The notes: generated from the sequence alone by a model not told the origin. A stretch of 47,992 bases of DNA from Pelistega sp. (GCA_030538255.1 JAUNUI010000011.1:42409-90400), one strand, 5' to 3'. Positions 25,982-35,946 are shown, numbered from the stretch's first letter. Program-made: numbers and translations.

Positions 25982-27021
25982 TGCGTATAGGAACCGCGAA
26001 ATTTAGTTATAGTCACGACGAAGCATTGTTTGATAGTCGTACACAATATGTCTGGTTGGTGCTTCTGGCGTGTAGTTTATTTGTTTTTCCCTTTGTTGCT
26101 ACAGAGTACTGGTTATATCTAGCTTGTTTAGTAGCTATCAATATAGTAAGTGCTACAGGCCTAAATATATTAACTGGCTACACTGGTTTAGTTAGCTTAG
26201 GTCAGGCAGCATTTATGGGAATAGGTGCTTATGCTGTTGCCTATATGGAAAATCATTTTGGCTCGCCTGTAGTCATCAACCTTTTAGTTGCAGGTGGGGT
26301 CACAATGTTGGGTGGTGTTATTGTTGGTATTCCATCTTTGAGGGTAAAGGGTTTATACCTTGCCATTGCTACTATTGCCGCCTCAATGATCTTGCATTTT
26401 GTTTTTTCTAATTGGACACCAGTCACTGGGGGTACTGCTGGAGTTACGGTTGCTCCTCCAGCAATATTTGGTTTCTCTCTTGATACATCGTTTCGTTTTT
26501 ATTGGATGGTAGTTCCTGTGACTGTAGTTATGTTGTTAGGAGCTGCTAATTTGTTCCGTACCCGTATAGGCAGGGCATTTATTGCAATTCGTGACCGTGA
26601 TATTTCTGCCGAGGTTCTTGGTATTCCATTGTTACGTTACAAGCTTTTATCATTTGGTTTGTCGTCATTTTATGCTGGTATGGCAGGTGGATTGTGGGCT
26701 TATTTTTTCCGAATTGTAACCCCTGAAAGCTTTCCACTAAGTATGTCAATTTTCTTTTTGACCGCGATTATTGTGGGTGGCATGGGATCTTTGCTAGGTA
26801 GTATTTTAGGTGCGATTTTTGTCACTATGATCCCTGAGGTATTGAAGTTAATTGTGGGATGGTTACCTATTTCAGCAGATGCGACGCTTATTTTATCGCC
26901 AGTGCGTACCATCGTATTTGGTTTATTGATTATAGGTTTTTTAATTTTTGAACCGCTAGGTCTTCAGGAAATCTGGCGGCGTATACGACGTTTTTTTCAC
27001 TTATGGCCATTTAAATCATAA
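25981..27021 (+). CDS. livM: LivM-like ABC permease
   Basis: Second permease, 346 residues, about ten helices. The conserved blocks are GLNILTGYTGLVSLGQAAFMGIGAYA and FIAIRDRDISAEVLGIPLLRYKLLSFGLSSFYAGMAGGLW, and the segment GGMGSLLGSILGA. Its ATG overlaps the livH stop (TAATG). It forms the transmembrane pore with LivH. As in livH, ATA codons are frequent. Confidence 0.93.
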   Translation: MRIGTAKFSYSHDEALFDSRTQYVWLVLLACSLFVFPFVATEYWLYLACLVAINIVSATGLNILTGYTGLVSLGQAAFMGIGAYAVAYMENHFGSPVVINLLVAGGVTMLGGVIVGIPSLRVKGLYLAIATIAASMILHFVFSNWTPVTGGTAGVTVAPPAIFGFSLDTSFRFYWMVVPVTVVMLLGAANLFRTRIGRAFIAIRDRDISAEVLGIPLLRYKLLSFGLSSFYAGMAGGLWAYFFRIVTPESFPLSMSIFFLTAIIVGGMGSLLGSILGAIFVTMIPEVLKLIVGWLPISADATLILSPVRTIVFGLLIIGFLIFEPLGLQEIWRRIRRFFHLWPFKS

Positions 27022-27043
27022 GCATATAACACTAGGAGACATC

Positions 27044-28216
27044 ATGAAAATTAAAACCTTGAAAAATTGGTTTGTGGGTACACTTGCTGCCAGCATATTA
27101 GGAATCGCTGGTACAGCTCAAGCCGAAGATAAAGAAATCGTAATTGGTGGATCTATACCGATGAGTGGAGTATTCTCTTTCGCTGGTATAGGTATTCACG
27201 CGGGCATTCAGGATTATGTAAAAATTGTTAACGACGCAGGTGGGATTGAGGGACATAAACTCAGATATGTACCAGAAGACAGTGGATATAAAGTTGACGT
27301 ATCGGTAGCCGCGTTTAAAAAAATTACTAGCCAAAATAAAGTCGATTTTTACTATGGAGATTCAACTGGTTTCAGTAAAACGATTAATCCTGAATTAAAT
27401 CGTATGAACTCTATCTTAATGTCTGGGGCATCATTTGCTACTGAGCTAAATGATTCAGAAAAGTATCCATACCAATTTTTAGCGGGCCCTGACTATACTG
27501 AAATGTTTAGTATTTTGCTACGCTATATCGCCCAAGAAAAACCTGGAGCAAAGGTTGCCTTTGTTTATTCTGATACAGAGTTTGGTCGTGATCCAATTGA
27601 AAGTAGTCGCAAGGTAGCCGAAGAGTTAGGTTTAAAGGTCGCCTTAGAACTCATGACACCACCTGGTAGCGTCGATGTTTCAACTGAAACAGCAAAAATG
27701 CGACGAGCTAAACCTGATTACACCATTTTTCATGGCTATATCTTAGCTCCGATTCCAGAGTTCATTGATCAGGCTCGCAAAATGGGTTTAGAGACTAAAT
27801 TCATGGGCACATTCTGGACAATGGATAATTCTACCGTTATGCAAATGGGTGAGTTAGGTGATGGCTTTATGGGAGTTATGCCATACCGCTACTATTACGA
27901 TGATTCCACATCTGCGCCTATGTTAGAAAAAATTCGTGAAATGCGCCCAGAATATCAAAATGTACCCTATATGCAAGGTTTCCTATCAGCCATGTTGTAC
28001 ACAGAGTCTGCTCGTCGGGTGTTAAGCGAAGGTAAAGAACTCACAGCAGATAATATGAAAGCAGCACTTAATACGATCAAAGATTTTGATACTGGCGGCG
28101 TTATTGGTGTTCCTATCACCATTAGCGGTAACTCTATACCAGTTGGACGTATTTATCAGGCTGATGTCAGTAAAGGTCAAATGCTTCCTGTATCTGACTG
28201 GATAATTCTGGAGTAA
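27044..28216 (+). CDS. livK: LivK-like periplasmic binding protein
   Basis: Type I periplasmic binding protein, 390 residues. The signal peptide covers about 1-28 and ends GTAQA before EDKEIVIGGSIPMSG. The two-lobe receptor follows, with KVDVSVAAFKKITSQNKVDFYYGDSTGF and KPGAKVAFVYSDTEFGRD. It is the substrate receptor of the LivGHMF system. It resembles the receptors that accompany AMP-ligase-linked Liv clusters rather than LivJ/LivK of E. coli; the ligand is unknown. An AGGAG site precedes the ATG. Confidence 0.92.
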   Translation: MKIKTLKNWFVGTLAASILGIAGTAQAEDKEIVIGGSIPMSGVFSFAGIGIHAGIQDYVKIVNDAGGIEGHKLRYVPEDSGYKVDVSVAAFKKITSQNKVDFYYGDSTGFSKTINPELNRMNSILMSGASFATELNDSEKYPYQFLAGPDYTEMFSILLRYIAQEKPGAKVAFVYSDTEFGRDPIESSRKVAEELGLKVALELMTPPGSVDVSTETAKMRRAKPDYTIFHGYILAPIPEFIDQARKMGLETKFMGTFWTMDNSTVMQMGELGDGFMGVMPYRYYYDDSTSAPMLEKIREMRPEYQNVPYMQGFLSAMLYTESARRVLSEGKELTADNMKAALNTIKDFDTGGVIGVPITISGNSIPVGRIYQADVSKGQMLPVSDWIILE

Positions 28217-28220
28217 TACT

Positions 28221-29033
28221 ATGCAAGCGAGAGCTTCTGTACTTGAACTGAATAATATAGAGGTGTTTTACAACAAGAGCATTCAGGCGTTACGTGGGCT
28301 ATCGCTGCGCGTTGATCAAGGCCAGATAGTGGCTTTGCTTGGATCTAACGGAGCAGGTAAAAGCACTACGCTTAAAGCAATCTCTGCTTTGTTGGAGTTA
28401 GAAGACGGTGAGCTCACTGATGGGCGTATTAGCTTTGATGGTAAACAAATATCACAAATGCGCCCACATGAGCTAGTCCGTGCAGGTTTATTCCATGTAA
28501 TGGAGGGTCGAAGAGTTTTTGAAGACCTGACTGTGGAAGAAAACTTTGTGGCTGCCACTTATGCTCTGAATGGGCGCAAAGGACTAAAGCCAGATTTCGA
28601 TCTTGTGTATGAGTATTTTCCTAGACTATATGAGCGTCGGCACGGTTTAGCAGGCTATTTGTCTGGTGGTGAGCAACAAATGCTAGCGATAGGCAGGGCC
28701 TTAATTGCGAAACCTAAGCTCATGTTGCTTGATGAACCTTCACTTGGTTTGGCCCCTTTATTAGTTGAAAATATTTTTCAAATTATCGCTAGGATTAATG
28801 CAGAACAGGGTGTATCCATGCTGCTAGTGGAACAAAACGCCTCGATTGCTTTAGCCATATCACATTATGGTTACATAATGGAAATGGGCAAAATCGTTAC
28901 AGATGGGTCTGCTGAATTTTTATCTAATGATCCTGATGTTCGAGAGTTCTATTTAGGTGTTGGCGGTGGGGGTGAGGCTAAAAGCTTCAAAAACATTAAA
29001 CATTACAAACGACGTAAACGCTGGTTGTCATAG
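28221..29033 (+). CDS. livF: LivF-like ABC ATPase
   Basis: Second ATPase of the importer, 270 residues, with Walker A GSNGAGKST, signature LSGGEQQMLAIGRAL, Walker B LMLLDEPSLGLAP and H-loop VEQNASIAL. The basic tail KSFKNIKHYKRRKRWLS is longer than in E. coli LivF and is a feature of ligase-linked Liv systems. It starts four bases after livK and is followed two bases later by the acyl-CoA ligase. Confidence 0.92.
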   Translation: MQARASVLELNNIEVFYNKSIQALRGLSLRVDQGQIVALLGSNGAGKSTTLKAISALLELEDGELTDGRISFDGKQISQMRPHELVRAGLFHVMEGRRVFEDLTVEENFVAATYALNGRKGLKPDFDLVYEYFPRLYERRHGLAGYLSGGEQQMLAIGRALIAKPKLMLLDEPSLGLAPLLVENIFQIIARINAEQGVSMLLVEQNASIALAISHYGYIMEMGKIVTDGSAEFLSNDPDVREFYLGVGGGGEAKSFKNIKHYKRRKRWLS

Positions 29034-29035
29034 TT

Positions 29036-30856
29036 ATGAATCATCATTTAATTGCAGATTTAACATTGCCACAAATGTTGCGTCAGCGCGCGCAGCAAGA
29101 ACCTAATAAGGTGGCATTACACCAAAAAGATTATGGTATATGGCAGCCCATTACTTGGAGTGCATACTACCAACGTTCAGTATGGTTTGGTTTAGGGATG
29201 CGGTCACTGGGTCTTTCTGATAAAGCTCATGTTGGAATAATCTCAGAAAACCGTGCAGAATGGCTTTTGGCCCAATTGGGTTGTGGCTTGGTGGGTGCAG
29301 TGACTGTGGGAGTGTATCCTACAAGTCCTGCTGAGGAGGTTTCCTATGTATTGACACATTCAGACTCCGAGATTGTTGTCTGTGAGGACCAGGAGCAAGC
29401 CGACAAAGTGGCAGAGTCTTTGGATAAATTACCAAGTCTAAAGTGCGTAATTATTATAGAGTCTGATGGATTTCGTAATACTGATAAACGTATTGCTGAT
29501 ATTGCTGTTCTTTATAGTGAGGTCGAACAGGCAGGTAAAAAATATGAAAAGAGTCATGCTGATTTTGTAGATGGTGTGTTGTCAAAACAAACTATGCAAG
29601 ATATAGGACTTATGATTTATACCTCTGGATCTACGGGCAGGCCTAAGGGGGCAATGATCAGCTACTCCAATATACATGGTGTCACGCCAGGAATTATAGA
29701 ACGATTGAAACTGAAGCCAGATTCAAGTCATCTATCATATTTACCCTTATGCCACGTGGCTGAACAAATGCTCACAACTTTTGTTCCCATCTATCTAGGG
29801 TCTGTAGTCAGTTTTGGAGAGTCGATACGAACGGTTCAGGAGGATTTGCGTGAGTTGGCTCCTACCTTATTTCTGGGGGTGCCTCGTATTTGGGAAAAGT
29901 TACACTCATCAATAACAATTAAAATCACTGAAACTGGACGCTTTCGCCGCTGGTTGTTTAATAAAGCAATGTCTGCTTGTGAGCCATTAGGGTACAAGCA
30001 AAAAAGTGCTCGTAGTCTGAAAGATAATTTGGTTTATGGTGTTTGGTATTGGGTAATCTTGCGAGCATTACAGAACTTTACGGGTTTACGCAATTGCAGG
30101 GTAGCTTTGACAGGAGCGGCTCCCGTACCACCAACAGTAGTAAAGTTTTTCCGTACGATAGGTGTGCCAATTGTTGAAGTTTACGGGCTTACGGAGTCTA
30201 CGGGTATGATAACAGGGCAGCCTCTTGATGATCCGCACCCAGCCTCAGTAGGGACAGTTACTTATGGAGGTGAGCATAAGTTGGATCCAGACACTGGTGA
30301 GCTATTGATACGTGGACCTATGGTATTTGAGGGCTACTATAAAAACGCTATAGAAACAGCTAAAACCATCGTCGATGGCTGGTTGCATACGGGCGATGTG
30401 GCTGTTGAGCGCAATGGTCAGCTCTATATAGTGGACCGGATGAAAGATATCATGATTACCGCAGGAGGCAAAAACATTACTCCTTCTGAAATTGAAAATA
30501 CCATGAAGGGAAGTCCATATATTAAGGAGTGCATTGCGATTGCCGATGGTCGCCGATTCGTTTCAGCGCTTATAGAAATAGATCTTGAAACTGTATCGAA
30601 GTGGGCTGAAACCAAACATATTGCTTTTACCCATTTTCGCTCCCTTACAGAGCTTGATGAAGTCAAAGAACTAATAGAGTCTGAAATTGCCAAAGGTAAT
30701 GCTACATTGGCTCCAGTAGCACAGATCAGACGCTTTCATTTACTGACTAAAGCGTTGGATCATGATGACGGAGAGGTAACCGCGACGATGAAGGTAAAAC
30801 GCTCAAGCATCTATAAGACCTACGAGAAAGAAATAGAAACCATATACGCGGCTTAG
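29036..30856 (+). CDS. AMP-forming acyl-CoA ligase (FadD15-like)
   Basis: Adenylate-forming enzyme of 606 residues, which activates a carboxylic acid to its CoA ester. Motifs: P-loop MIYTSGSTGRPKGAM near 196, YGLTESTG near 387, GWLHTGDVAVERNGQLYIVDRMKD in the hinge region, and the catalytic lysine area near the C-terminus (GEVTATMKVKRSSIYKTY). The length and the central ALQNFTGLRNCRVALTGAAPVP match long-chain type ligases. The start lies two bases after livF, so import and activation are likely coupled. Substrate chain type is unknown. Confidence 0.92.
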   Translation: MNHHLIADLTLPQMLRQRAQQEPNKVALHQKDYGIWQPITWSAYYQRSVWFGLGMRSLGLSDKAHVGIISENRAEWLLAQLGCGLVGAVTVGVYPTSPAEEVSYVLTHSDSEIVVCEDQEQADKVAESLDKLPSLKCVIIIESDGFRNTDKRIADIAVLYSEVEQAGKKYEKSHADFVDGVLSKQTMQDIGLMIYTSGSTGRPKGAMISYSNIHGVTPGIIERLKLKPDSSHLSYLPLCHVAEQMLTTFVPIYLGSVVSFGESIRTVQEDLRELAPTLFLGVPRIWEKLHSSITIKITETGRFRRWLFNKAMSACEPLGYKQKSARSLKDNLVYGVWYWVILRALQNFTGLRNCRVALTGAAPVPPTVVKFFRTIGVPIVEVYGLTESTGMITGQPLDDPHPASVGTVTYGGEHKLDPDTGELLIRGPMVFEGYYKNAIETAKTIVDGWLHTGDVAVERNGQLYIVDRMKDIMITAGGKNITPSEIENTMKGSPYIKECIAIADGRRFVSALIEIDLETVSKWAETKHIAFTHFRSLTELDEVKELIESEIAKGNATLAPVAQIRRFHLLTKALDHDDGEVTATMKVKRSSIYKTYEKEIETIYAA

Positions 30857-30962
30857 CTTCTATTTACGTTAAATTTTTTTATGATTAACAACAGCTGTAT
30901 GCTGGCTGTAGGGGTGCGTGTTGCCCGCGTTTTCGCAACATGTGCCCGTAAGGGAGTATCAA

Positions 30963-32093
30963 ATGCAATTTGAACTGACACAAGAGCAAAAGCAAATAAA
31001 GTCCTTAGCACTAGAGTTTGCGAATAAGGAAATCAAGCCCATTGCTAGCAAAGCAGATCAGGAGGCACAATTTCCTAGGTCTATTTATGATAGGGCATTT
31101 TCATTAGGGCTATTAAACTCGTCATTGCCACAAGAGTACGGTGGTGCAGGCTTAGGCTGTATGGAATTGGTGCTAATCACAGAGGCACTTTGTTACGGTT
31201 GTTTAGGAATTGGGGCAGCTCTCTGTATAAATACATTAGCTGCTGAGCCTATTTTGATAGCAGGCACACATGAACAAAAAGAAAAGTATCTTACTCGCTT
31301 AACATCTGGCGCTATGGCTAGTTTCGCTCTTACTGAACCCTCTGCTGGGTCGGATGTCGCATCTATAAAAACCAAGGCAAAAAAAGTAAGTGGCGGCTAT
31401 AAGTTAACGGGAAGTAAAGTCTGGATTTCTAATGCAAATATGGCGGATTTTTTGGTTATATTTGCTAAAACAGATCCTCATGCTGGCCATAAAGGCCTAT
31501 CCGCATTTATTGTGCATGCTGACAGTGAAGGTTTATCGGTCGGCTCACCGATGTCAAAATTGGGGCAAAGAGCGGCGCCCACTTGTGAGGTGTTTCTAGA
31601 TGACGTCTTTGTACCTGATTGTCAGCTATTAGGAGAAGAGGGTAGTGGTTTTTCAATCGCCATGAAAGTGTTTGATCACTCTAGGCCTATGGTGGCGGCT
31701 TTTGGTGTGGGATTAATACAGCGTTGCTTTGAAGAGTCACTTTACTATGCTAGCCAGAGAGAGTCGATGGGCAAATCCTTGATGTCGTATCAAGCGATAT
31801 CTCATAAGTTGGCTGATATGCGAATGAGATTAGAAACTGCACGCTTATTAACATATCAATCAGCTTGGCGTTTGGATAATGGGCTTAATAATACGATTGA
31901 AGCGTCAATGGCTAAAGTTAATGCCGCTGACTCAGCGATGTGGGCTGCTACTGAGGCTATACAAGTTTTTGGTGGTATGGGCTATTCAACAGAATATCCA
32001 GTTGAGAAGCTTTTTCGTGATGCAAAAGTGTTGCAAATCTATGAAGGTACATCAGAGATACAACGCAATATTATCGCAAGAGAACTGATTTAA
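30963..32093 (+). CDS. Acyl-CoA dehydrogenase (MCAD/SCAD-type active site)
   Basis: FAD-dependent alpha,beta-dehydrogenase, 376 residues from ATG 30963 (MQFELTQEQ), which has AGGGA upstream; an upstream GTG at 30918 would add 15 atypical residues. The flavin/substrate motif [14 protein letters not shown] is present. The catalytic base is E361 in [15 protein letters not shown], the usual MCAD/SCAD position. It performs the first oxidation of the imported acyl-CoA and precedes the thiolase by 24 bases. Confidence 0.93.
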   Translation: MQFELTQEQKQIKSLALEFANKEIKPIASKADQEAQFPRSIYDRAFSLGLLNSSLPQEYGGAGLGCMELVLITEALCYGCLGIGAALCINTLAAEPILIAGTHEQKEKYLTRLTSGAMASFALTEPSAGSDVASIKTKAKKVSGGYKLTGSKVWISNANMADFLVIFAKTDPHAGHKGLSAFIVHADSEGLSVGSPMSKLGQRAAPTCEVFLDDVFVPDCQLLGEEGSGFSIAMKVFDHSRPMVAAFGVGLIQRCFEESLYYASQRESMGKSLMSYQAISHKLADMRMRLETARLLTYQSAWRLDNGLNNTIEASMAKVNAADSAMWAATEAIQVFGGMGYSTEYPVEKLFRDAKVLQIYEGTSEIQRNIIARELI

Positions 32094-32117
32094 AAAATCA
32101 AACAAAGGGTAAAAAAT

Positions 32118-33311
32118 ATGACTAAGATACACGCCAATGAGGTAGTTATTCTAGAGGCAGTACGTACGGTATTTGGCCGTCGTGGTGGCGCCTTGAGAGA
32201 AATAAGGCCTGATGCCATGCTTGCCGCCGCTCTTGATGCGCTTATAAGTCGTTCAGGCGTCCAAGCTCACATGGTGGGCGATGTATTAGCAGGCTGTGTT
32301 AGTCAGGCTGGAGAGCAAGGAGCTAATATAGCACGTCAAGCATTATTAATAGCTGGATTTCCAGAGACTGTACCTGGGGTTGCAATGAATCGTATGTGTG
32401 GCTCAAGCCAATATGCATTTCATGCAGCAGCGCAAGCAGTAGGTATGCAAGATATGGACTTTGCTATTGGCTGCGGAGTAGAGAGTATGAGTCGTGTTCC
32501 CATGTTTCTTGATCTTACGTTAGGTAAGCATGACTTTACAGGCTTTGATAATTTACACCCAGACTTATTGAAGCGTTTTAATATCCCACATCAAGTAGAA
32601 AGTGCTGAATTAATTGCGGATCATTGGTCATTAACTCGTTCAGAGTTAGATGATTATGCAGTAGAAAGTCATAAACGCGCCAAAACGGCTCGAGATGCAG
32701 GTTTCCATTCAGAAATCGTACCTTTACAAGGTTTAAATAAAGAAGGCGATCCGATTACATTGAATTATGATGAGGGTATAAGAGATACGATTGACAGAGC
32801 TCGTATGGATGCAATGGCACCAGTTTTTAGATCTGTTGATACTGGAAAAGTGACGGCTGCTAATGCCAGCCAGATGTCTGATGGAGCAGCGGCAGTTTTG
32901 CTTGGTCGGTACGGACCAGCCACAGACTTAGGAATCAAGCCTAAGGCGAGGTTTTTAGCGAGAGTTGTCGTAGGATCTGACCCCATAATGCAACTAACAG
33001 GGGTGATTCCTGCAACTCATCAAGCTTTAGCAAAAGCGGGTTTAAGTATTAAAGATTTGGATTGGATTGAGGTGAATGAGGCCTTTGCCAGTGTTGTACT
33101 TAGTTTTGAACGTGAGTTTAAGCCAGATACTGAAGTCCTTAATCCTTGGGGTGGCGCCATTGCGCATGGACATCCTTTGGGAGGCACTGGTGCGGGACTA
33201 ATGGCTAAGATGTTATCTGGATTACGCCAAGTTGATGGTGAGTTCGGCTTGCAAGTTATGTGTATTGGTCATGGCATGGCAACTGCTACCATTGTACAGC
33301 GCTTAGAGTAG
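32118..33311 (+). CDS. Acetyl-CoA acyltransferase (thiolase)
   Basis: Degradative-type thiolase of 397 residues releasing acetyl- or propionyl-CoA from a 3-ketoacyl-CoA. The active site is complete: nucleophile C94 in NRMCGSSQYA, NEAFA at 320-324, H352 in AHGHPLGGTGAG and C382 in VMCIGHG. It is the last gene of the Liv operon. With the hydratase across the AraC gene, all beta-oxidation steps except 3-hydroxyacyl-CoA dehydrogenase are present. A terminator follows 52 bases later. Confidence 0.94.
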   Translation: MTKIHANEVVILEAVRTVFGRRGGALREIRPDAMLAAALDALISRSGVQAHMVGDVLAGCVSQAGEQGANIARQALLIAGFPETVPGVAMNRMCGSSQYAFHAAAQAVGMQDMDFAIGCGVESMSRVPMFLDLTLGKHDFTGFDNLHPDLLKRFNIPHQVESAELIADHWSLTRSELDDYAVESHKRAKTARDAGFHSEIVPLQGLNKEGDPITLNYDEGIRDTIDRARMDAMAPVFRSVDTGKVTAANASQMSDGAAAVLLGRYGPATDLGIKPKARFLARVVVGSDPIMQLTGVIPATHQALAKAGLSIKDLDWIEVNEAFASVVLSFEREFKPDTEVLNPWGGAIAHGHPLGGTGAGLMAKMLSGLRQVDGEFGLQVMCIGHGMATATIVQRLE

Positions 33312-33363
33312 TAGTTTCTTGATGCATTAAGTACAATCTAATAAAGCAGCTCAGTGAGGCATA

Positions 33364-33397
33364 AAAAAGGCGAAGTCTATAAAGATTTCGCCTTTTT
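33364..33397. terminator. Intrinsic terminator after the thiolase
   Basis: AAAAAGGCGAA (33364-33374) pairs with TTCGCCTTTTT (33387-33397), with inner TCT/AGA pairing. The A-run and T-run make it effective in both directions. It ends the Liv/acyl-CoA operon. Confidence 0.92.
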
Positions 33398-33401
33398 CAT
33401 A

Positions 33402-33429
33402 TTGAGCCCAATTCATGTTGAGCCCAATT
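33402..33429. repeat. Short direct repeat between two terminators
   Basis: TTGAGCCCAATT occurs at 33402-33413 and 33418-33429, a 16-bp period, between the plus- and minus-strand terminators. Confidence 0.75.
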
Positions 33430-33463
33430 GCAACAAGGGACAATTCTGCTTGTCACTTGTTGC
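33430..33463 (-). terminator. Hairpin terminator for the Aot-like binding protein
   Basis: GCAACAAGGGACAA (33430-33443) and TTGTCACTTGTTGC (33450-33463) form a 14-bp stem with one mismatch and a six-base loop. It lies 43 bases beyond the stop of the minus-strand binding-protein gene. There is no strong uridine run. Confidence 0.6.
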
Positions 33464-33505
33464 TTTCATCATGCTTTAAAAATAAAGATTAAGACCTGAT
33501 GCGAC

Positions 33506-34288
33506 TTATTCGTACACATCATACTCAAAGTATTTCTCAGCAATCTTCTGGTAAGTACCGTCAGCACGAATTTCTTCGAAGGCTTTATTTAAGTCTGCGA
33601 GCAACTGTGTGTCTTCTTTACGTACAGCAAAGCCAGTACCCTTGCCGAAGATTTCTTCATCGGCTGATGAGGGTAGTGGTGTACCGATAATCGCAAAGCC
33701 ATCACCGCGCGGACCCTTGAGGAATTCATCAGCTACACCGTTATCGGCGAATACCGCTTGTACGCGACCTGTCACTAAATCATTGAGGGCGTCTTCAAGA
33801 GTCTTGTAGCGCTTGATGTTCGCATCAGTAAAGTACTTGGTGGCGTACTTGTCTTGAATTGTACCCTGTTGAATACCAATATCTAAACCCTTGGTTTTCT
33901 CTTTAGTGGTGTCTGCATCAAGTCCTTTCTTGCCGATCAATGGGTTCGGTGTCGTCCAGATTTTCTGAGTGAAGGCGACGGCTTTTTCACGCTCTGGTGT
34001 GATGCTCATTGAAGAAGCAATCACATCAAATTTCTTCGCACGTAGGGCTGGAATAATGCCATCCCAAGCTTGGTTTTGGAAAGTACATGTGGCTTTCATC
34101 TTCTCACACATGGCTTTAGCAAGATCAATATCAAAGCCCACGACTTCACCGCTCGGATTGGTGTACTCAAAAGGAGGGTAAGTCGCATCAGAGCCAAAAC
34201 GAATGGTTTTGTCTTGTGCGCTTGCTGAAGCACCAGCAAACATTAAGGCAAATAAAGTAGCGCCTAAAAGCTTATTTTTGAATGACAT
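33506..34288 (-). CDS. aotJ: Basic amino-acid binding protein (AotJ/ArgT/HisJ family)
   Basis: Type II periplasmic binding protein, 260 residues. The signal peptide runs to about residue 24 (GASASA before QDKTIRFGSDATYPPFEY). The family signature GFDIDLAKAMCEKM and the ligand-contact block DVIASSMSITPEREKAVAFT place it with arginine/ornithine/lysine/histidine receptors. C61 and C68 can form the usual disulfide. It is divergent from the permease genes. The Aot name rests on the neighbouring AotO-like gene; a histidine or lysine ligand remains possible. Confidence 0.85.
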   Translation of the reverse strand: MSFKNKLLGATLFALMFAGASASAQDKTIRFGSDATYPPFEYTNPSGEVVGFDIDLAKAMCEKMKATCTFQNQAWDGIIPALRAKKFDVIASSMSITPEREKAVAFTQKIWTTPNPLIGKKGLDADTTKEKTKGLDIGIQQGTIQDKYATKYFTDANIKRYKTLEDALNDLVTGRVQAVFADNGVADEFLKGPRGDGFAIIGTPLPSSADEEIFGKGTGFAVRKEDTQLLADLNKAFEEIRADGTYQKIAEKYFEYDVYE

Positions 34289-34516
34289 AAGGCATCCTTT
34301 ATAAAAACGTCAAAGAAATAAAAAACATATGGTTTTTTAATATACCGTGTTTATTGATGAATTACTATGCTTTTAAGGCAGGATTTTCACCTAGAAAGCA
34401 AATTAATGTAAGTAGGGCTTGATGTCTAGCACGCTTCATGCGGTATGGCTTAGTGTTTTTAACCATGCTCTTGTGCTATTTAAGTTAAAATCTAGCGATT
34501 GAATAAAGAGAGTTAC
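34289..34516. other. Divergent control region of the Aot-like transporter
   Basis: The 228-base gap is AT-rich near the binding-protein start. One ARG-box-like half (TGAATTACTAT, about 34356-34366) is visible, but no symmetric ArgR site could be made, and no promoter is assigned. Confidence 0.3.
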
Positions 34517-35224
34517 ATGGTTGATTTTGATATTTTGTGGCAGTATCTGCCGCGCATTCTCAATGGTGCTCTGCTAACCATACAGATTGCCGTTGCCTCC
34601 TTGCTATTGGCCGTCTTGGTAGGTTTAGTGGGGGCTTTGATGCGTCTATCGAAAAGCCCCTTATTGGCAGGGCTGGCGACGACGTACTCAACGGTTGTGC
34701 GTGGTGTGCCCGATCTGATTTGGATGCTGATGGTGTACTACAGTGCGCAATTGGGGATTAATGCGATAACTGATTCCTTAGGCTGGAGTTCTTTTGAGAT
34801 TAGTCCGTTTTTTGCGGGTGTTTTTACCTTATCGTTTATTTTTGGTGCATATTTTACCGAAACTTTTCGCGGTGCCATTTTGGCGGTGCCATATGGGCAG
34901 ATTGAGGCAGCGCATGCCTATGGTTTGAGTCCATTTCAAGTGTTATCACGCGTGACCTTCCCCTTAATGATGCGTTATGCTTTGCCTGGTGTGCGGAATA
35001 ATTGGCTAGTGTTGACCAAGGCCACGGCTTTGGTATCGATTATCGGCTTGGATGATATGACTCGTGTGGCCCAACAAGCAGGTAGTTCGACGCATTATTC
35101 CTTCGCTTTTAATATGGTGTCGGCCTGTTTGTATTTGTTGATTACCTTTGTTTCTCTGAAAGTGTTCGTCTATTTAGATAAGCGTTATCAGCGCGGTGTC
35201 CGTCAGGGGGTGGCGCATGAGTGA
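34517..35224 (+). CDS. aotQ: HisQ/AotQ-like amino-acid ABC permease
   Basis: Permease of 235 residues from ATG 34517, which has an AGAGAG site; a TTG six codons earlier is unlikely. Five helices and the coupling loop EAAHAYGLSPFQVLSRVTFPLMMRYALPG (EAA motif) identify the polar amino-acid family. It ends overlapping aotM by eight bases (ATGAGTGA). It pairs with AotM to form the pore for the divergent receptor. Confidence 0.88.
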   Translation: MVDFDILWQYLPRILNGALLTIQIAVASLLLAVLVGLVGALMRLSKSPLLAGLATTYSTVVRGVPDLIWMLMVYYSAQLGINAITDSLGWSSFEISPFFAGVFTLSFIFGAYFTETFRGAILAVPYGQIEAAHAYGLSPFQVLSRVTFPLMMRYALPGVRNNWLVLTKATALVSIIGLDDMTRVAQQAGSSTHYSFAFNMVSACLYLLITFVSLKVFVYLDKRYQRGVRQGVAHE

Positions 35225-35930
35225 GACCTTCGACTTATTCTGGCTAGCCTTACAAGACTGTATTGCCGCACTGCCGATCACGATTTTCTTAACCGTGGTG
35301 TCGGTGTTAATCGGCCTATGTCTTGCAATTCCTCTGGCGGTGATCTCTCAACGTGAGAAGACACTAGGTGCCCGCCTAACCAATGGTTTTGTGTACTTCT
35401 TCACAGGTACACCTTTATTAGTTCAACTGTATATTTTCTATTTCGGCATTCCTAGTTTACCTGCCGTCACTAATTTAATGCAGACGCCTGGTTGGGAGTT
35501 TCTGAAAGAGGGTTATATCTGGGTCTTGACGGCCTTAACCTTAAATACAGCGGCTTATTCGACAGTGATTTTCTCCGGCGCTATTCGTAATACAGAGCGT
35601 GGTGAGATTGAAGCTGCTTTGGCGTATGGTATGAGTAAGGCGCAAGCTATGCGTCGCGTGATTCTGCCATCGAGCTTGCGTCGTGCGCTGCCCGCCTATA
35701 GTAATGAAGTGATTATGACTATGCATTCTACGGCCTTGGCTTCGACGGTGACCATTGTTGAAATTACCGGTGCGGCGAGTTATTTTAATAGCACTTACTA
35801 TGAGCCGTTTGTCGCTTATTCCGCGGCGGCAGTATTGTATTTAGTCTTGAATACCTTGCTCGTCTTGGCATTCAGGCAAGTTGAGAAACGTTATCTTGTA
35901 CATCTAAAAAGTCGCCTAGGCTCGGCTTAA
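35217..35930 (+). CDS. aotM: HisM/AotM-like amino-acid ABC permease
   Basis: Second permease, 237 residues from ATG 35217 with AGGGGG upstream. It has the family N-terminus LPITIFLTVVSVLIGLCLAIPLAV, the FTGTPLLVQLYIFYFGI block and the EAA loop EAALAYGMSKAQAMRRVILPSSLRRALP. It overlaps aotQ and precedes the metalloenzyme gene by 16 bases. Confidence 0.88.
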   Translation: MSETFDLFWLALQDCIAALPITIFLTVVSVLIGLCLAIPLAVISQREKTLGARLTNGFVYFFTGTPLLVQLYIFYFGIPSLPAVTNLMQTPGWEFLKEGYIWVLTALTLNTAAYSTVIFSGAIRNTERGEIEAALAYGMSKAQAMRRVILPSSLRRALPAYSNEVIMTMHSTALASTVTIVEITGAASYFNSTYYEPFVAYSAAAVLYLVLNTLLVLAFRQVEKRYLVHLKSRLGSA

Positions 35931-35946
35931 ATCAAGGGTTATTCGT

